A DNA stretch of 64,000 bases from Aricia agestis. Lineage: Eukaryota > Arthropoda > Insecta > Lepidoptera > Lycaenidae. Where the stretch lies: positions 19,268,001 to 19,332,000 of the forward strand of contig NC_056410.1 of NCBI RefSeq assembly GCF_905147365.1, given 5' to 3'. A program made the translations under genes and the position numbers. Below the pieces are notes generated by a model. That model did no database searches. It saw only the letters and a program-made list of their open reading frames with translations, and had not been told where the DNA came from. Below are positions 23,272-35,786 of the stretch, in pieces (position 1 is the stretch's first letter; each line of letters opens with the position of its first letter).

Positions 23272-24522
23272 CATATAACAGTGTGACATTCTTGCGACAA
23301 CTGTTATGTTTCAAATCTGTATTCAGGGCGCGCTGAGTCCTATAACGGTTGTAAACTGTTCATTCTAATTATCGTATAAAATCGCCACTGGAACTAGGCG
23401 GTCTTTTCCCGTTAAATCATTTAAATAATAGCCTATATTATTAACTTGTTCATTGAAACTTATCATACTTCAACACTAATAGTGTGTCTGTCTAGAAATC
23501 TCTTGGTAAAACTGCTCAACCAATTTTGGTTACAACGATATTTTGAGATAAAACCATAGTTTTTGTCCCAAAAATTATACTACTCCAGCGGTATAAACGA
23601 ACAGCGTAACCAAGTTATAAATAGACGTAAGTGAAGGCTGAAATTTAAGATGAAATGAAAACAAAATTGTTGCCAAAAAAAAGTAGTTTATGCACAATTA
23701 GTGTTTTGCGTTCAACATCAACGATTCTGCGTTTATTTTCTTGTCTTAAAAGTTTTTTTACTAATATGCAACTGGAGTAGCGTAATATTAAGTAAATAGC
23801 GTACTATACAAAATTGGTAATAGTGTAGACCACTCTATAACCAATTTTGTTAATAAACTGTACATAATTTAGTTTTACACAATATATTTTATTTTCGAGA
23901 TGTTTTTTTACATTTGATCACTTTGAATATTACAATGTAACGATATAACTGGCATGTTTTAATTGCGATTTTGATTGTGTTAATTTTACTCAACTTACTA
24001 GTCTGCGGTGTCAATGTCACTGTCATAGGTTCTCGACCCACTTCGAGCACGCGAGGAATAAAACTGCATAGATTTGTGCATAATATTATAACTGAGTAGA
24101 ATTCCTATTTATGTTTAGAAAGCTAGACACTGTTTTTAGGTTTCCTAGAAGACATTAGCTGCGAAATAATAAGCTGAAGTATTTTTTCTAGCGTGTAGTT
24201 TTACTACATAATCTTTGAAAAGGAAAAGATTTAATATTACGTATTTTTATTTCATGCTGAAATCGCTGAATATAAGGTTAAGTAATCGCAGCATGAAAAG
24301 GGTTAAAGTGTCCCAGTGCGGTCGATTTGACCCTAGACGTCTCAAAGGATTAGAGGGTTTAACTGTTATATTTATGAAGGAAATTCTCACAAAAGAAACA
24401 GTTTTTTCTTGAGCTAATAGTAATAGACTCTATTAACTGTATGTTCGCTAAAACCTTCAACTTAAAGGGTGTTTTCCTAAACTATATTAACAGTTAACAA
24501 GTGCGCTCAGTGGTCACAGGTG
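23272..24522. other. Non-coding spacer
   Basis: No gene or element recognised. Confidence 0.45.
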
Positions 24523-24530
24523 GTGCTCAC

Positions 24531-24826
24531 CATAAAGTTAATATACCTAGCGGAATAGAGCAACAATCTCGAGCTGTCAAACGTAACCGAAATTGGTTTC
24601 ATCTGTGTGTAAAAATATGTGTACGTATACACTTACTCAAGCATGATTGAACATGATTTCTATAAGATTAAATTGTCAACGTGCGGCACGTGCCGACTGG
24701 ACGTCAAAAAAAGAGTGCTGTTGTCATGTATCACACGTCTCTTTTTACCACGCAGTGTTACTGATAGTGACATCTCTCTTGCTCAGGCCTTTGTTTCTCT
24801 ATTCCACTAGGTATATTAACTTTATG
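24531..24826. mobile_element. hAT-like MITE with 8-bp TSD
   Basis: Ends CATAAAGTTAATATACCTAG and CTAGGTATATTAACTTTATG are inverted, continuing to GGAATAGAG. GTGCTCAC flanks both sides (24523-24530, 24827-24834). An 8-bp TSD fits hAT. The overlapping 63- and 92-aa frames are not genes. Confidence 0.8.
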
Positions 24827-24834
24827 GTGCTCAC

Positions 24835-26469
24835 TAACTCTCACGTTTGGCACCTCAGAAGCCAATCAAATCTCATCAAAACGCACTGTCTAAATTTCGT
24901 ATCATACAGTTTGTTTTCCTGGTAATGTAATATTCAATAATCATGCACGACGTTTATACAGAACTAGGCTATATCAATAAATTTCCCAACGGAATATCGT
25001 TTAATTGTGAACCGTTATGTAATACTTTAGCAACGTCCGTTAGATGTCCTAGTCTAAATCATAACTTCCTCTATTTAAAGTAGGTTAAATTCGTTTTCGA
25101 TGACAGGTGTGCGCATGCTGATACATATCTTTAGAGCTCTGACTAATTACAGTAAGAGCGTGAAGTTTTCTTTCATAATAATAAAAGAAATAACCTAATA
25201 CTGTAATACGTCATATTTAAAAAGTTTTTAACTTACTAATTTACCTTGCACCAATCTGGACTAAGGCTAAACCTATTTTAATATTATTGCATTTTCTGCT
25301 GTAACAATATTATTATACAGGTTAAATTTTATTATACGTGGTAATATTTTGTAATATTCCAAAATTACTGGGGCTGGGTCGATTTTATGAATTTGCACAA
25401 ATAATATGAACCACGAAGAAAACCATTGCTTGCTGGTAAACTTGCTTTTTATTGGCGAAGTTAAAATATTTTGCCCGTACAACGAAGCGTAAATCTTAAA
25501 CAAAGAGGAGGAACGAGCGAGGTGCCAATTAACTTTAACCTAGACTGGCGCAACCGGGCCTCAGTATTCCATATTAAAACACACTATATCCAATATTGCT
25601 TAATTGAATTTTGTAATTTTGTGGTCCCGAAACCTAATTATATCGAACTAAGTCAATGACATCTGTTAAATCATTTCCGTTCTGGTAATTAAAGCTTCGA
25701 TTGTAACCGATGAATGGACGCGCTAAATATCAAATTGATTTATTATCACAGTTAGCGGTCAATGGTTAAATATAGTTACTTTTCAATATTTAAATTGTTT
25801 GAGGCTGGAATAACACGGTATAAGCGAACGCTCACTAGACATGACAGTCGACTTTTGCCGAGTTTCTAAAGTTATTCACAGAAATCTGTATTCGACAACG
25901 TAACTACAATTTACCGACCCAACGCTAGCCAATCAAATATCCCAGTGAATCGACAAACTTCTGTCAGTAAACCTCAAAAACCAGGCATTATTACTTGACA
26001 TATAAAAATAAAACAAAAATCTTCACAGTTTATAAATTGAAGATTTTTGTATTCTTTATTACAGATTTTTAAACTTTAAACTCGCATGTTGTCGAGTTAC
26101 TCAGCCACTTAAAATAGCGTGTCGTATACACAATAATTATACAAAGTAATAACGAATTACTGAAACAGAAGTTACCACAAAGCGTGCGAGTGTTTCAAAA
26201 CTATTCTTTTAACCAAAGAGGTCAGTTTGTAATTCTCTCACATTGATAATGGTCAATTCGGTGCGGCGTGCCCTAATTATGTGCTTGTAATTAAAATATG
26301 TAGGCTTAGGCGTCGATCACACGGTGTTTTTGAACCTATCCACATTACTATAAAGTAGATATTGATACGTCTTGACGACTCGAATCGGGGCATGTCACAG
26401 TTAAGCATTATATCCAGTTATATCAGATGACTTTGGACAATGCTAATGCATTGCTCTAATATCCAAAGT
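24835..26469. other. Non-coding spacer
   Basis: It contains a small hairpin CAAAAATCTTC...GAAGATTTTTG (about 26013-26050). No gene is recognisable. Confidence 0.45.
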
Positions 26470-26606
26470 ACTTACTTTAAGAGAAGTCGATTCGTAAGCA
26501 GATGATGGACTTACGTTTTTTGGTAGCGTTATGTCAAACACAGCCGACAGATGATAACTTGTATTATGACAGATGATTACGTACTACGCCCACCTAGGAA
26601 ACCGCC
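26470..26606. mobile_element. Possible diverged CTATCAGAGAAG-family MITE
   Basis: AGAGAAGTCGATTCG, GTAGCGTTATGTCAAAC and CCACCTAGGAAACC follow the order seen at 36198-36354, but with many differences. Confidence 0.35.
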
Positions 26607-26786
26607 CAAGGGAAAAGCTTTCTTCACCGAGATATCAAAGACTTCATTAATCTTCTTTAAAGCTTTGTAGTCGGGAAGAAAAATAAAGGGCACCAAGTCA
26701 ATATAAGAAGTCAATTTTTACACCACACAGCCTCACAGGCAATTGGGAAAGATCCATCAATATACGGATTATAAACGCCAAATCTT

Positions 26787-26967
26787 AAATCTTTAAACGT
26801 TTAAATATTCTTGTAATTGGAATCTCGGAATCGGCTCTAACGATTTTCATGAAATTTAGTATATAGGGGGTTTCGGGGGCGATAAATCGAACTAGCTAGG
26901 AAGCATTTCAAGAAAATGTCATTTTATTCGCGTTTCATCGAATACCTAGTAATGGTCAAATAGCTAG
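26787..26967 (+). mobile_element. Non-autonomous Helitron, family B, copy 3
   Basis: The body shares TTGGAATCTCGGAATCGGCT and the GGGGGTTTCGGGGGCG segment with the 60.6-kb copy. It ends GGTCAAATAGCTAG before T. The subterminal CCGAGC/GCTCGG hairpin of the intact copy is missing. Confidence 0.75.
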
Positions 26968-27576
26968 TATAATTTAAACTAGCTAAAAGCCGAGCTTTGT
27001 GAGGGTTCGCGTCGTCTGCACACCTTGACTGACTGATTATAACACATCTACATACAAATAAAAATTACTATGTTAAAGCACAAATCAATAGGCGTGATAG
27101 TTTTTCCGTAAAGTCTACCACAAAATGTTCAGATTAGCAATTATAACTTTCTTCTGTACAACATTCTATAAGCCCTAGTTATACGATATTATGTATAGGA
27201 AATAATGAAAGAAGATAATACATAATAATTTCAGCCATATACAATTTCTAATTATGTCCTATTGTGGTTGCTGACGGAGCATAGACCAGGAGCCGGCAGC
27301 ATAACTTCAGTTAGTACTCAAAATTTGGATGTATTTTAAGTACTGAATGAATGAATGAAATTGCACAATCACAGTTACAATAACAACACACATGAAAATA
27401 AAAACATAAAATTACGAGAGTACGTAAAGGTGGCTTTATTACTGAATATCAATTTCTTCCACTGCTTACGAAACTAATAATTGACTATTTAAAACCGATA
27501 GAAGTTCATGAAAAATTATCTAACAGTGTCATTATGTTTTTTAATATGCAATGATAATATTATGTCTTGACTTGAG
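26968..27576. other. Non-coding spacer
   Basis: It contains a short (TGAA)n run near 27346. No gene is visible. Confidence 0.45.
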
Positions 27577-27587
27577 AATAATATGTC

Positions 27588-27767
27588 AAGTCAGGAGATG
27601 GGAAGACGACTTGAAACAGACTGCGGGACCATTCTGGTTGAGCGTAGCAAGGGACAGAACACACTGGAAAGAATCGGAGGAGGCCTTTGCCAAACGGCAC
27701 ACCGAACTTAGGGATCTCTTGTAACCCTTTGTTTATGGAATAAAAGGCTATTATTATTATTAATAAT
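27588..27767 (+). pseudogene. 5'-truncated RTE-type LINE: ORF2 C-terminus
   Basis: From 27593 to the TAA at 27722-27724 one frame encodes the last 43 codons of an RTE-type LINE ORF. It starts RRWEDDLKQTAG and includes GPFWLSVARDRTHWKESEEA, a layout like the RWxDDI..GxxWxxxAxDRxxW ending common in RTE reverse transcriptases. A tail of ATT repeats follows. AATAATATGTC at 27577-27587 recurs at 27768-27778, a likely TSD, although the ATT tail makes its edge ambiguous. The fragment cannot encode an active enzyme; it was truncated on insertion. Confidence 0.75.
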
Positions 27768-27778
27768 AATAATATGTC

Positions 27779-28978
27779 TACTGTCTAGTTTATCAGAAAA
27801 CTCTTTATAAACGCTACGGAAGTCTGAACTCACTCAAACAGTAATTCTGTGGATTGAAATCCTGACTTAAGTCTTTAATTAAGCATTATTATTAAACTTT
27901 AAGTACAAGCCCAAAATTTATTATTTCATCGTCGGCTCCTAGACTATAAAGCTCTCTATGAACATAATAAGCGATTCTCAGAGGCGTGGGAAGAGGTTAC
28001 GAGGGCGCGACGCCGGATTACCACAGTATAAATATATACAGTAGTGTAACTTAGTCGTGTCCTTGAAATAAAACTTATTCAACACAATGTAACTTTACCG
28101 CGCTCGCGATGGACAGCATTGTTATCTAAATTCACGGTTATGTGTGCGTGAGTCTAATTTAGATGGTTGAGTATGAAGTTGCTACTGTTTATTATTTATA
28201 TTGTAGTTACGAACGAAAGGTTTAATCACAACGTAACAATTGACATTAATAATGGTTAAACAGTGTATTATTATTTTACAAATAATATTTATATTTTTAA
28301 TTATTACTAAATGTTGCTTACAGCCTTCAACTACGTTTATTCCACCAAAATTTGTTTGACTGTTCGTAAGTATACATTTTCGGCAATAAGAACTTTCCTA
28401 TACACTTTTTCGGAATTTAAAAAACGAATGTTCGAATCTATTCAGTAGTTTGAGCGTGTTTATAATATACGTTTAGAAAAAGAGCAAGATTATATATGAA
28501 TTGATTAATAACTGATTTTGCTTGCTTCATTTACAAAACAGAGCAGTGAACTTTTTTAATTTTCCGAAAAAAATATTAAAGGAATACTCTACCTTCTCTA
28601 CTATCATAATATTACTTACGTAGTAATTATTTAGTAATTATAATACTACTAAAAAAGTTTGTAACATATACTTACGTTATCTAATAAAATATTCATACAT
28701 AAAAAAAAATTGCATGACTAAGAACAATAAGGAAACAAATTAAAAGATTTTACGGCGGGTTGATTGTCGGTATATTATAAGCCAACATAATATTAATAGT
28801 CTATATATCTTATAAAAATACTTTGATTTTATTGGATTTTTCAAGTCATATTGATAAGCTATAATAGCATATTTTGTGTGTTCGCGTTCTTTTCTTTGTA
28901 ATTTCGGCCGCTTTGTATCCAAAACGTAATAATAATTATTATTATTTTTAAAAGTTTTCATTATTCCTATACAGTGCA
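27779..28978. other. Non-coding spacer
   Basis: Nothing recognised. The 95-aa minus frame at 28740-29027 overlaps the next MITE and has no domain. Confidence 0.45.
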
Positions 28979-29176
28979 TGTGTCCCGACACCAGTGTCCG
29001 AGCCTTTAATGTCATGATGTATGGCATATTTTATCGAAAAATCGGCTCTCAAATTTTTCTCTCTCACGGTTGTAAAATGGCAGCCGTTTTAGTTTGTATC
29101 GGGCTCTCAAGTCTCATACTAATCTGACCAATACTTCTCATGACATTAAATAATCAGACACTGGTGTTGGGACACA
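28979..29176. mobile_element. MITE with TGTCCCGACACCAGTGTC ends
   Basis: TGTCCCGACACCAGTGTC and GACACTGGTGTTGGGACA are inverted with one mismatch, followed inward by TTTAATGTCATGA/TCATGACATTAAA. No unambiguous TSD. Confidence 0.7.
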
Positions 29177-31040
29177 TTGTATATGTATAATATATTTTAA
29201 GATAACATAAAAATCTATGAGAACACTTCATTTGATACGTATAGTCTTAATCATTTCCATAAAAATTAGGATTTCCAAAACTTTTTTTTAATAGTCAATT
29301 GATGGACAAAATTATTATAAAAGTAAAAATTGTTGTAAAAGGATGTAATAAACGCGACAATGACTTTGAATTTCGTGGGATTGTCTTTATTGGTCAAATT
29401 TTAGCAATAGTAAAGCGGATATTTACACACTTACCCTCGTATGATAATCGAGTTTCGCTTTCACAATGGTGACTGGTTAACAAGCAGCCTATGTACATAT
29501 ATTAATATATTTTGTATAGAAGTGTTAATGTGTAAGGCGACGCCTTGATAATTTGGCTGTAGATATAGATTTTTCTCAGCAATGACTAAAGATAAGAAAT
29601 TAAAGTTCATTGTCAGTTTTCATCATGTCTTTCTCTTTGTATCACGGTTTTTAAATTAAGTACTCGACAAAAACTATTTTGTCGCTTACGCCCTTTCCGT
29701 TTCTTGCTGTTCCATTTCTTGTTTTCTATGAGAGGCCGGCCTAAACTAAAACATATCCAACACGGTAGCGGCTTCTCCTATCTTCACATTTAATATTTTT
29801 TTGACTTTAAACTCAGTCACTTAGAGCTAACTTGCTTCTCTAAAGAAGCAGGTTTTCATACTAGTAGACTAGACCCGCGTTCTTGTAATAACATAGTAAG
29901 CTTTTATTTAAGACTTCATTATAATAAAATTATATTACGTAATTATGTATAATATGCACTAACAACAACATTACTGAGACTTATGTGAATACATAATAGT
30001 TTTACAGGCGTTATAACCATTGTGTTAAATTTTATTACAATCGTTAACCTTCAATCGAATTTGATGACTCATGAAATGAAAAACGTCTTTTTGAGTTTAT
30101 ATATTTTATCGTGTTTCTATGTAACAGTTAATAAAATAAAACTACTACCGGTTATTCATTATCTTATGATAATGTGAGTAAGTACAGATTGTTTAAAAAG
30201 TAACTTTACATAAACCGCGCCAGTTTTTGTGGTGGAAAATTGTCGACTTCTCAGAGCCAATTTCTGTAGAAAAACAAATTTAAATTCTTCCTTTAACTGT
30301 TTGTTATTAACAGCTCTGGTTAAATTACAAAACTTAGGTCTTCCAAAAATTACACTCACCAATCCGGAAAATTACACTATCAAAGAACTAAAACTGCTAT
30401 AAAGAACCTCATACGCGCATTTTAATAAAGTACGGTATATTACGCGGAACTGTACAGCTAATTAAAGGTTCTTTCAACATAATATTTTATCGTCTTAAAC
30501 ATTTATTTCCTAGCCGAAAGGAAGCCGTAACGTTTTCTAGTAATATCAAACATTAAACTAGAAACGATCGTTTCCTCGCGAGAATTAAGTTTCAATAAAT
30601 ATAATATATCCGTTATTGTGGTTGGCACAGTCATAAAAGTTATTACGTCCTTTGTCCCTTAATTGGGTCTGATTTGAGTTAGAATAAGTAGGTTCTGCTT
30701 CAGAGGGTAGGCCCTAGCCTGTAATTTGTATGAATTATGATGACGATCTCCGAAACAGAAACTCATAAGTCGAAAGGTAACTTCATTAATTAAAAAACTT
30801 CTTGGAATGATAGCTTCTGTGTTTAACCCCTGCATTTTCACTCCCATTCTGGATAACCGGCGTCGTAAAAAAATTATACATTATACATTTGGATCAAACA
30901 TAGCAAGTGTATGCTATAACCTACTTATAACTTATAAGATATAGCACTAAATAGTTAAATACCACAGTTTTTGCTCAAATAAAAGATTCCGTTTAATTCC
31001 ATTAAGTCCCGTCTTAAACCTATATATAGGTTATAACCCT
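29177..31040. other. Non-coding spacer
   Basis: AT-rich, no gene or element recognised over 1.9 kb. Confidence 0.45.
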
Positions 31041-31386
31041 ATACGTGGGAGAGCCATGCTTCGACAAGAATGGGCCAGCTCGACCGGCGAAATACCACGT
31101 TCTCACAGAAAACCGGCTCGAAACAGCGCTTGCGCTGTGTTTCGCCGAGTGAAGTTTACCGGAGGCCCAAACTCCTACCCTATTCCCTTCCCTACCCTCC
31201 CCTATTCCCTTTCCTTCCCATCCCTACCCTCCCCTATTACCCTATTCCGTCTTAAAAGGGCGGCAACGCACCTGCAGCTCTTCTGATGCTGCGAGTATCC
31301 ATGGGCGACGGAAGTTGCTTTCCATCAGGTGACCCGTTTGCTCGTTTGCAATCTCTCTCGTAAAATCTCGTATTTCATAAAAAAAG
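31041..31386 (+). mobile_element. SINE-like retroposon, copy 5 (full length)
   Basis: It starts ATACGTGGGAGAGCC. Near the 3' end the usual CGTTTGCCCCC is replaced by an extra 20-nt CTCTCTCG-rich segment before TATTTCAT and poly(A). Confidence 0.85.
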
Positions 31387-32874
31387 ACTAATTGGTAACT
31401 ATAGTTATAGCGTGTTTACGAACTGAGAATTACTAGTAAAGAAAAAAAACTAAGGTTACATTCAACGCTTCCCTGATGAGATCATGCTGACTAATTATAG
31501 GATCCTAGGACTGGTTTCAAACGGATGTAACATTTAGGAGTGCAACTAAATGTTTAGTGAACTAAGTGACTAATACATTTTCACCTACATGCTCCTTAGA
31601 AGCTAGACCTAAACGGAGCTTTCACCAATTCACTTCCTCAGTCACCATTAGGGACAGTTTACGTTGCTACATCCCAAGGCGCTCGCGCTAGGAATTACCA
31701 TGTAATGTGCACTGACCTTTTGACGCCATTCGATATATTTGGTAGTTAAAGACGCCAATATTTTCTGATAACTTTTTCATAGCCCAAGGTAGATAAGAGA
31801 AGAGAAATTTTAAGTTTCTTATGCCTAACTAAACGTACTTTATAATCTGTACACGATGTACGAACTCGAAGAAGCTGCATAATATAAGCTGCCCATTTTT
31901 GACGCTGATTATGCCATTTTCCAATCGCGGTGATTATGTGACAATTAAATCGGTAACATACATTGATCTTTGTTTATATTAAGATCAAATCGGAACATGT
32001 AGGTCACACTTAAGTGGAAGTGTAAGCAAACGGCAGCAATCATTGTTCCACCGCGTTATTGTCTCAGGCGGCATGGCAGGCCTCGCCCCACTTCGCTAAT
32101 GAATTTAGCCGCTCAACTCTTAGCCCATTACGATCGCACGTGACGGACTCTTTCTCTGTTTGAGTTTGATATTCTGGAAATGAATGAAATAGCATACCGA
32201 TAACTACCTTATAAATAAACCGTTACCGCTAAGATTTTGTCCAAAATCATTATTAGAATGCTGTTTTAATTATCAATAGATCGTTAGATGTTTATGTTTG
32301 ACGTATCAAATGATTGGGAACGGGATTTAAGTAACTAGTAACTACCAACTATGTATTTACCACAGGCACAGTAATCTCTGCTATAACATTAGACAAGACA
32401 AAAACGATTTAGGAAGTCCAGAAACCAAAAATGTAAAATTGTAGAGTCAGATAGAAAATGTCCTTAAAATATTTCAATTTTTGTTACGCATGGCAATAAC
32501 CCTATTTCTGGGCTTCATTTCTCTTGACATAATATAATATGAAAGTAAATAGTGATATAATAAAATAATTTACCTTTATTCACGTAAAATGTTGTCAGCA
32601 ATTTAAATAAATCTTCCAACGAAGCTCGCGCTCGTTCAGGCGATGTTAAAAATACACGTTTATTTAATTATAAAGATAAAAGAGAGGCAGAAATTAATTG
32701 TTTGTCGGGATGTTTGTTTAAAATTGCAAGAGAAACATAACTTTTTATTTATACATAAATGGGTTATTAAATTAATTGAGTAAGGACGTGATTGCTTAAT
32801 TGTTTAATAACTACAATAATATTTAAGCTTTTATGACCTAAAAATGAGAAATATGAATGTTATTGATTAGGTGT
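31387..32874. other. Non-coding spacer
   Basis: Nothing recognised. Confidence 0.45.
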
Positions 32875-32992
32875 ATAACAACTGTAAATGGCCTATCCAT
32901 TTACAGTTGTTATAACAACTGTAAATGGCCTATCCATTTACAGTTGTTATAACAACTGTAAATGAATAGGCCTTCTACAGTAAATGGATAGG
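32875..32992. repeat. Tandem array of a palindromic 37-bp unit
   Basis: Two identical 37-bp units lie at 32875-32911 and 32912-32948, followed by a degenerate third. Each unit is itself a hairpin: AACAACTGTAAATGG, a 5-nt loop, then the exact complement. This is not a CRISPR array: there are no spacers and the context is eukaryotic. Confidence 0.85.
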
Positions 32993-33702
32993 CAATAAAT
33001 AGATTACATTGGGAATAAGTGGATTACAAATAATATTGTTTTGATTACTGACTTATAAATTAGTCGGTAAATAATTATTCAATAGTAAAAAAAACTCTTA
33101 CATAATATTTTATAAGCAACTCAATTCTAATATTAATTTTACGCTCATAATATTATGCTCTATTTTTTAATTGAATTCACAAATAATACCTGTTAGTTTA
33201 ATTTAACTTTAAGCTTCGATTTAAAACCGAGCTCTGTGTCAAAACTTTGAAATGCCATTTGATATTCGCCGGGAGCTTTTAAAATTAAATAAAAAGTTAA
33301 TTCATGGTCTCACCCGAACGTTGAATTTGGTTTATTAAATGGCTTGTCCCTATTTCATGCGTTTATTGAATAAAGGGTCGGTCCTACAAAATTATCAGGT
33401 ACTTAAACTTTTATGGGACGAAATTACGAATATTGAAATTGTTAACCATTCTTCCAATGGGTGTTTTGAAAGTATACCAGCCCGGCTACAATAGTTTAAT
33501 TGACATTATGGAACATCATTTCATGTTGAACCAATACTCTATAATTCTATATTATTACACTTTATAATAATAACTAATTAGTACTATACCCTGCCATGCT
33601 TGACCTGTTTTTATTAAAATTAAACTCGTTCAAATACAAGAACAATAAATAGTTTTTAGCGCTTGTAAAGAAAATAAACACTTGATTTTCTTCTTCAGGT
33701 TG
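32993..33702. other. Non-coding spacer
   Basis: Nothing recognised. Confidence 0.4.
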
Positions 33703-33772
33703 TCTGGAATCACGATAAATATCTATATAAAACTGAAGTCAGTTTTATATAGATATTTATCGTGATTCCAGA
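33703..33772. repeat. Perfect palindrome, 33-bp stem, 4-nt loop
   Basis: Arms 33703-33735 and 33740-33772 are exact complements (starting TCTGGAATCACGATAAATAT); the loop is AAGT. It lies about 0.3 kb upstream of the signal-peptide exon. Confidence 0.9.
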
Positions 33773-33830
33773 TAACTTAAACGTATATGTAACCTAGACG
33801 TGAATGAAGTCATTCATCTATGAAGATAAA

Positions 33831-33965
33831 TCTAGTATATAAAATTCTCGTGTCACAATGTTTGTGAGCGAACTCCTCCAAAACGGTTCAACCGATTTTA
33901 ATAAAATTTTGTATGTTCATTGGTTAGGCATGAGAATAGATTTTTATCTACTTTTTTATATTGAT
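33831..33965 (+). mobile_element. Helitron-like 5' fragment (family D)
   Basis: It starts TCTAGTATATAAAATTCTCG and continues with GTGTCACAATGTTTG, which I recognise as the 5' end of a widespread insect Helitron-like family. The 3' end is absent. Confidence 0.55.
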
Positions 33966-34048
33966 ACTAGAAATAATTTGTAGTTTGCCGGGTGTACCTC
34001 ACACTTACGTGTTTACAGCACAATACAACGTTATGATGTTTGTTACAG

Positions 34049-34127
34049 ATCTACGATGTTGATAAGGTGTCGGGCGGCACTGTGTGCCGTCGCGCTCCTG
34101 TTCCTCGCCGCGCCAGCTACCTCGCAG
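34049..34127 (+). CDS. Putative first coding exon of a secreted protein
   Basis: The exon lies between a 3' splice site TTTGTTACAG and a 5' splice site CAG|GTAACA. ATG at 34056 opens 24 codons to the donor: n-region MLIRCR, hydrophobic core ALCAVALLFLAA and c-region TSQ, a typical signal peptide. Base composition is strikingly GC-rich with C/G third positions, in an otherwise AT-rich region, which is what makes it stand out. The intron phase is 0. The upstream acceptor implies a separate 5' UTR exon, which I could not place. The likely continuation is the 25-nt exon at 40147. Function is unknown: many cuticular, chitin-binding and protease genes of insects begin this way. Not proven to be transcribed. 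Confidence 0.6.
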
Positions 34128-34754
34128 GTAACACGATCTAAAATAACTAGATTCTCGTAAAATATATGCCGTGGAACCGTACATTTTTAAAGTATCAGAA
34201 GGCTTAGCATGACAACATTAGAAACGGGAAAGAATGGGCATACTGATAGATATTAGTGACAAAATGGCAGATTTCCTTGGTCTGTCTGTCACTTTGTCTA
34301 TTCTTCTAGAAAGAAATCGTTTCTATGGTGACCATGCTAAGCATGCAAATGTCTTTCCAGTGGCTTAATATAACACTAAAGGGTAGAATGGAAAAAAAAT
34401 TGCTATATGACTTGCCTCCGAAACTACTCTACAGATTAATCTGTTGAGAATAGATATTATTAATATAGTCATATTGGCAATTCTTGAAGGATGCATGGTT
34501 TTTGCGGAAATCTCTTGAGATATTGTAAGAGTAGAGGCTGGTTCTATCACAAAATTCGGGCGCTGGAACACCTCTATGTCGAATACCCTTGACACCCAAA
34601 CATTTTTGGGTTTTACATTAAGTAAATCTTATTAATGCATGTAACTTTACTTTATTAATTTTTGTGTAAGACTGTTTGGAGACCATAATAAACGAAAATG
34701 AAAATGAAATACCTTGCTCTATGTTTAGTACTCGCTAATGTGTCAATGTGCAAG

Positions 34755-34817
34755 CAATTCACTGCATTCTTAGTGGATAAGCAATAACTGCTTATCCGCT
34801 AAGAATGCAGTGAATTG
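34755..34817. repeat. Near-perfect palindrome, 29-bp stem
   Basis: Arms 34755-34783 and 34789-34817 (CAATTCACTGCATTCTTAG and so on) are complementary with one G-T type mismatch; the loop is 5 nt. Confidence 0.85.
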
Positions 34818-35318
34818 TGCAAATATCAAAGGGGGTTTTAGCATTTGTGTTGATGATCATGATGAGTGATGACTTACAGCTTTTTAGTTAGCTGTTATAA
34901 TATCATAATATTGTCTAGTACCTAAAAATACGTGTATAAGTAGCATCTAGTTATTTAACATCAATGCCACTAAACGTTTCCGAAACAACACACGGCACTT
35001 AAATTTTGTATGAATGTGTGTTAAGAAACTAGGTAATGAGAAAGTTTACAATAAGAGTCAAAAACTATTTTAATAACTCTACTGCAGCTCTACTAACTTA
35101 CAAGTCGCTTCTTTAAGTTTACTTTCAGTTTTTCGCTTAAATATAGAGTTTTGAGCAGTATTTTAAGTTTAACTTTGGTTTTACGTATAAAATAGCGTCA
35201 TACCTTTCTATCAGACACAGGAAAATGTAAGAATATCCGTATAATTAGAAAATTCCATTAAAAATAGAAGTCGAAATCCTACTAAGCCTTAAAACTATTA
35301 AACCATTTTTAAGGTTCC

Positions 35319-35370
35319 GTACCCAAAGTGTAAAAACGAGACCCTATTACTAAGACTTCGTTGTCTGTCC

Positions 35371-35406
<36 letters not shown>

Positions 35407-35512
35407 CCAGACTGTAACTCAAGAACGGCTATAGCTAGACTTCTGAAATTTTCACAGATTATGTATATCTGTTGCCGCTATAACAACATATACTAAAAAT
35501 AAAAAAAATAAA
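35319..35512 (+). repeat. GGTTCCGTACCC dispersed repeat with TGTC microsatellite
   Basis: It starts AAGGTTCCGTACCCAAAGTG, continues with a (TGTC)n run (about 35366-35405), then TCTGTTGCCGCTATAACAAC. I recognise this order as a common lepidopteran dispersed repeat of unknown class. Confidence 0.6.
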
Positions 35513-35786
35513 AATGGACAGATTTTCCGCTGTGTTCAAACATCCAGAAAACAGATTTGGCTATATTTTACAAAAAAAAACATAGGAACATAGATCAAGC
35601 CTTTCTTTAATCTTTAATGAAATGGTACTTAAATCGGTTAAGTTTAGGAAAAGGAATCAGGGGACAACGAATCGTTGATTTTCTGCAGTAGTCTCTATCG
35701 CGTTCTGCGGTATAGGCTTGAGGTAAGGGAGACAGCTATAGATATTCCACGTACTATTTTTTCATTTCTCTGGTATATCCTCTTAA
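35513..35786 (-). mobile_element. Half copy of the TTAA-flanked element, inverted
   Basis: It matches the complement of roughly the first half of 3222-3742 and ends GGTATATCCTC then TTAA (35783-35786). Its other half is replaced by the GGTTCCGTACCC repeat. Confidence 0.7.

Noticed and set aside
32875..32992. CRISPR-like array
   Set aside because: Units abut without spacers, each is a hairpin, and the genome is eukaryotic.
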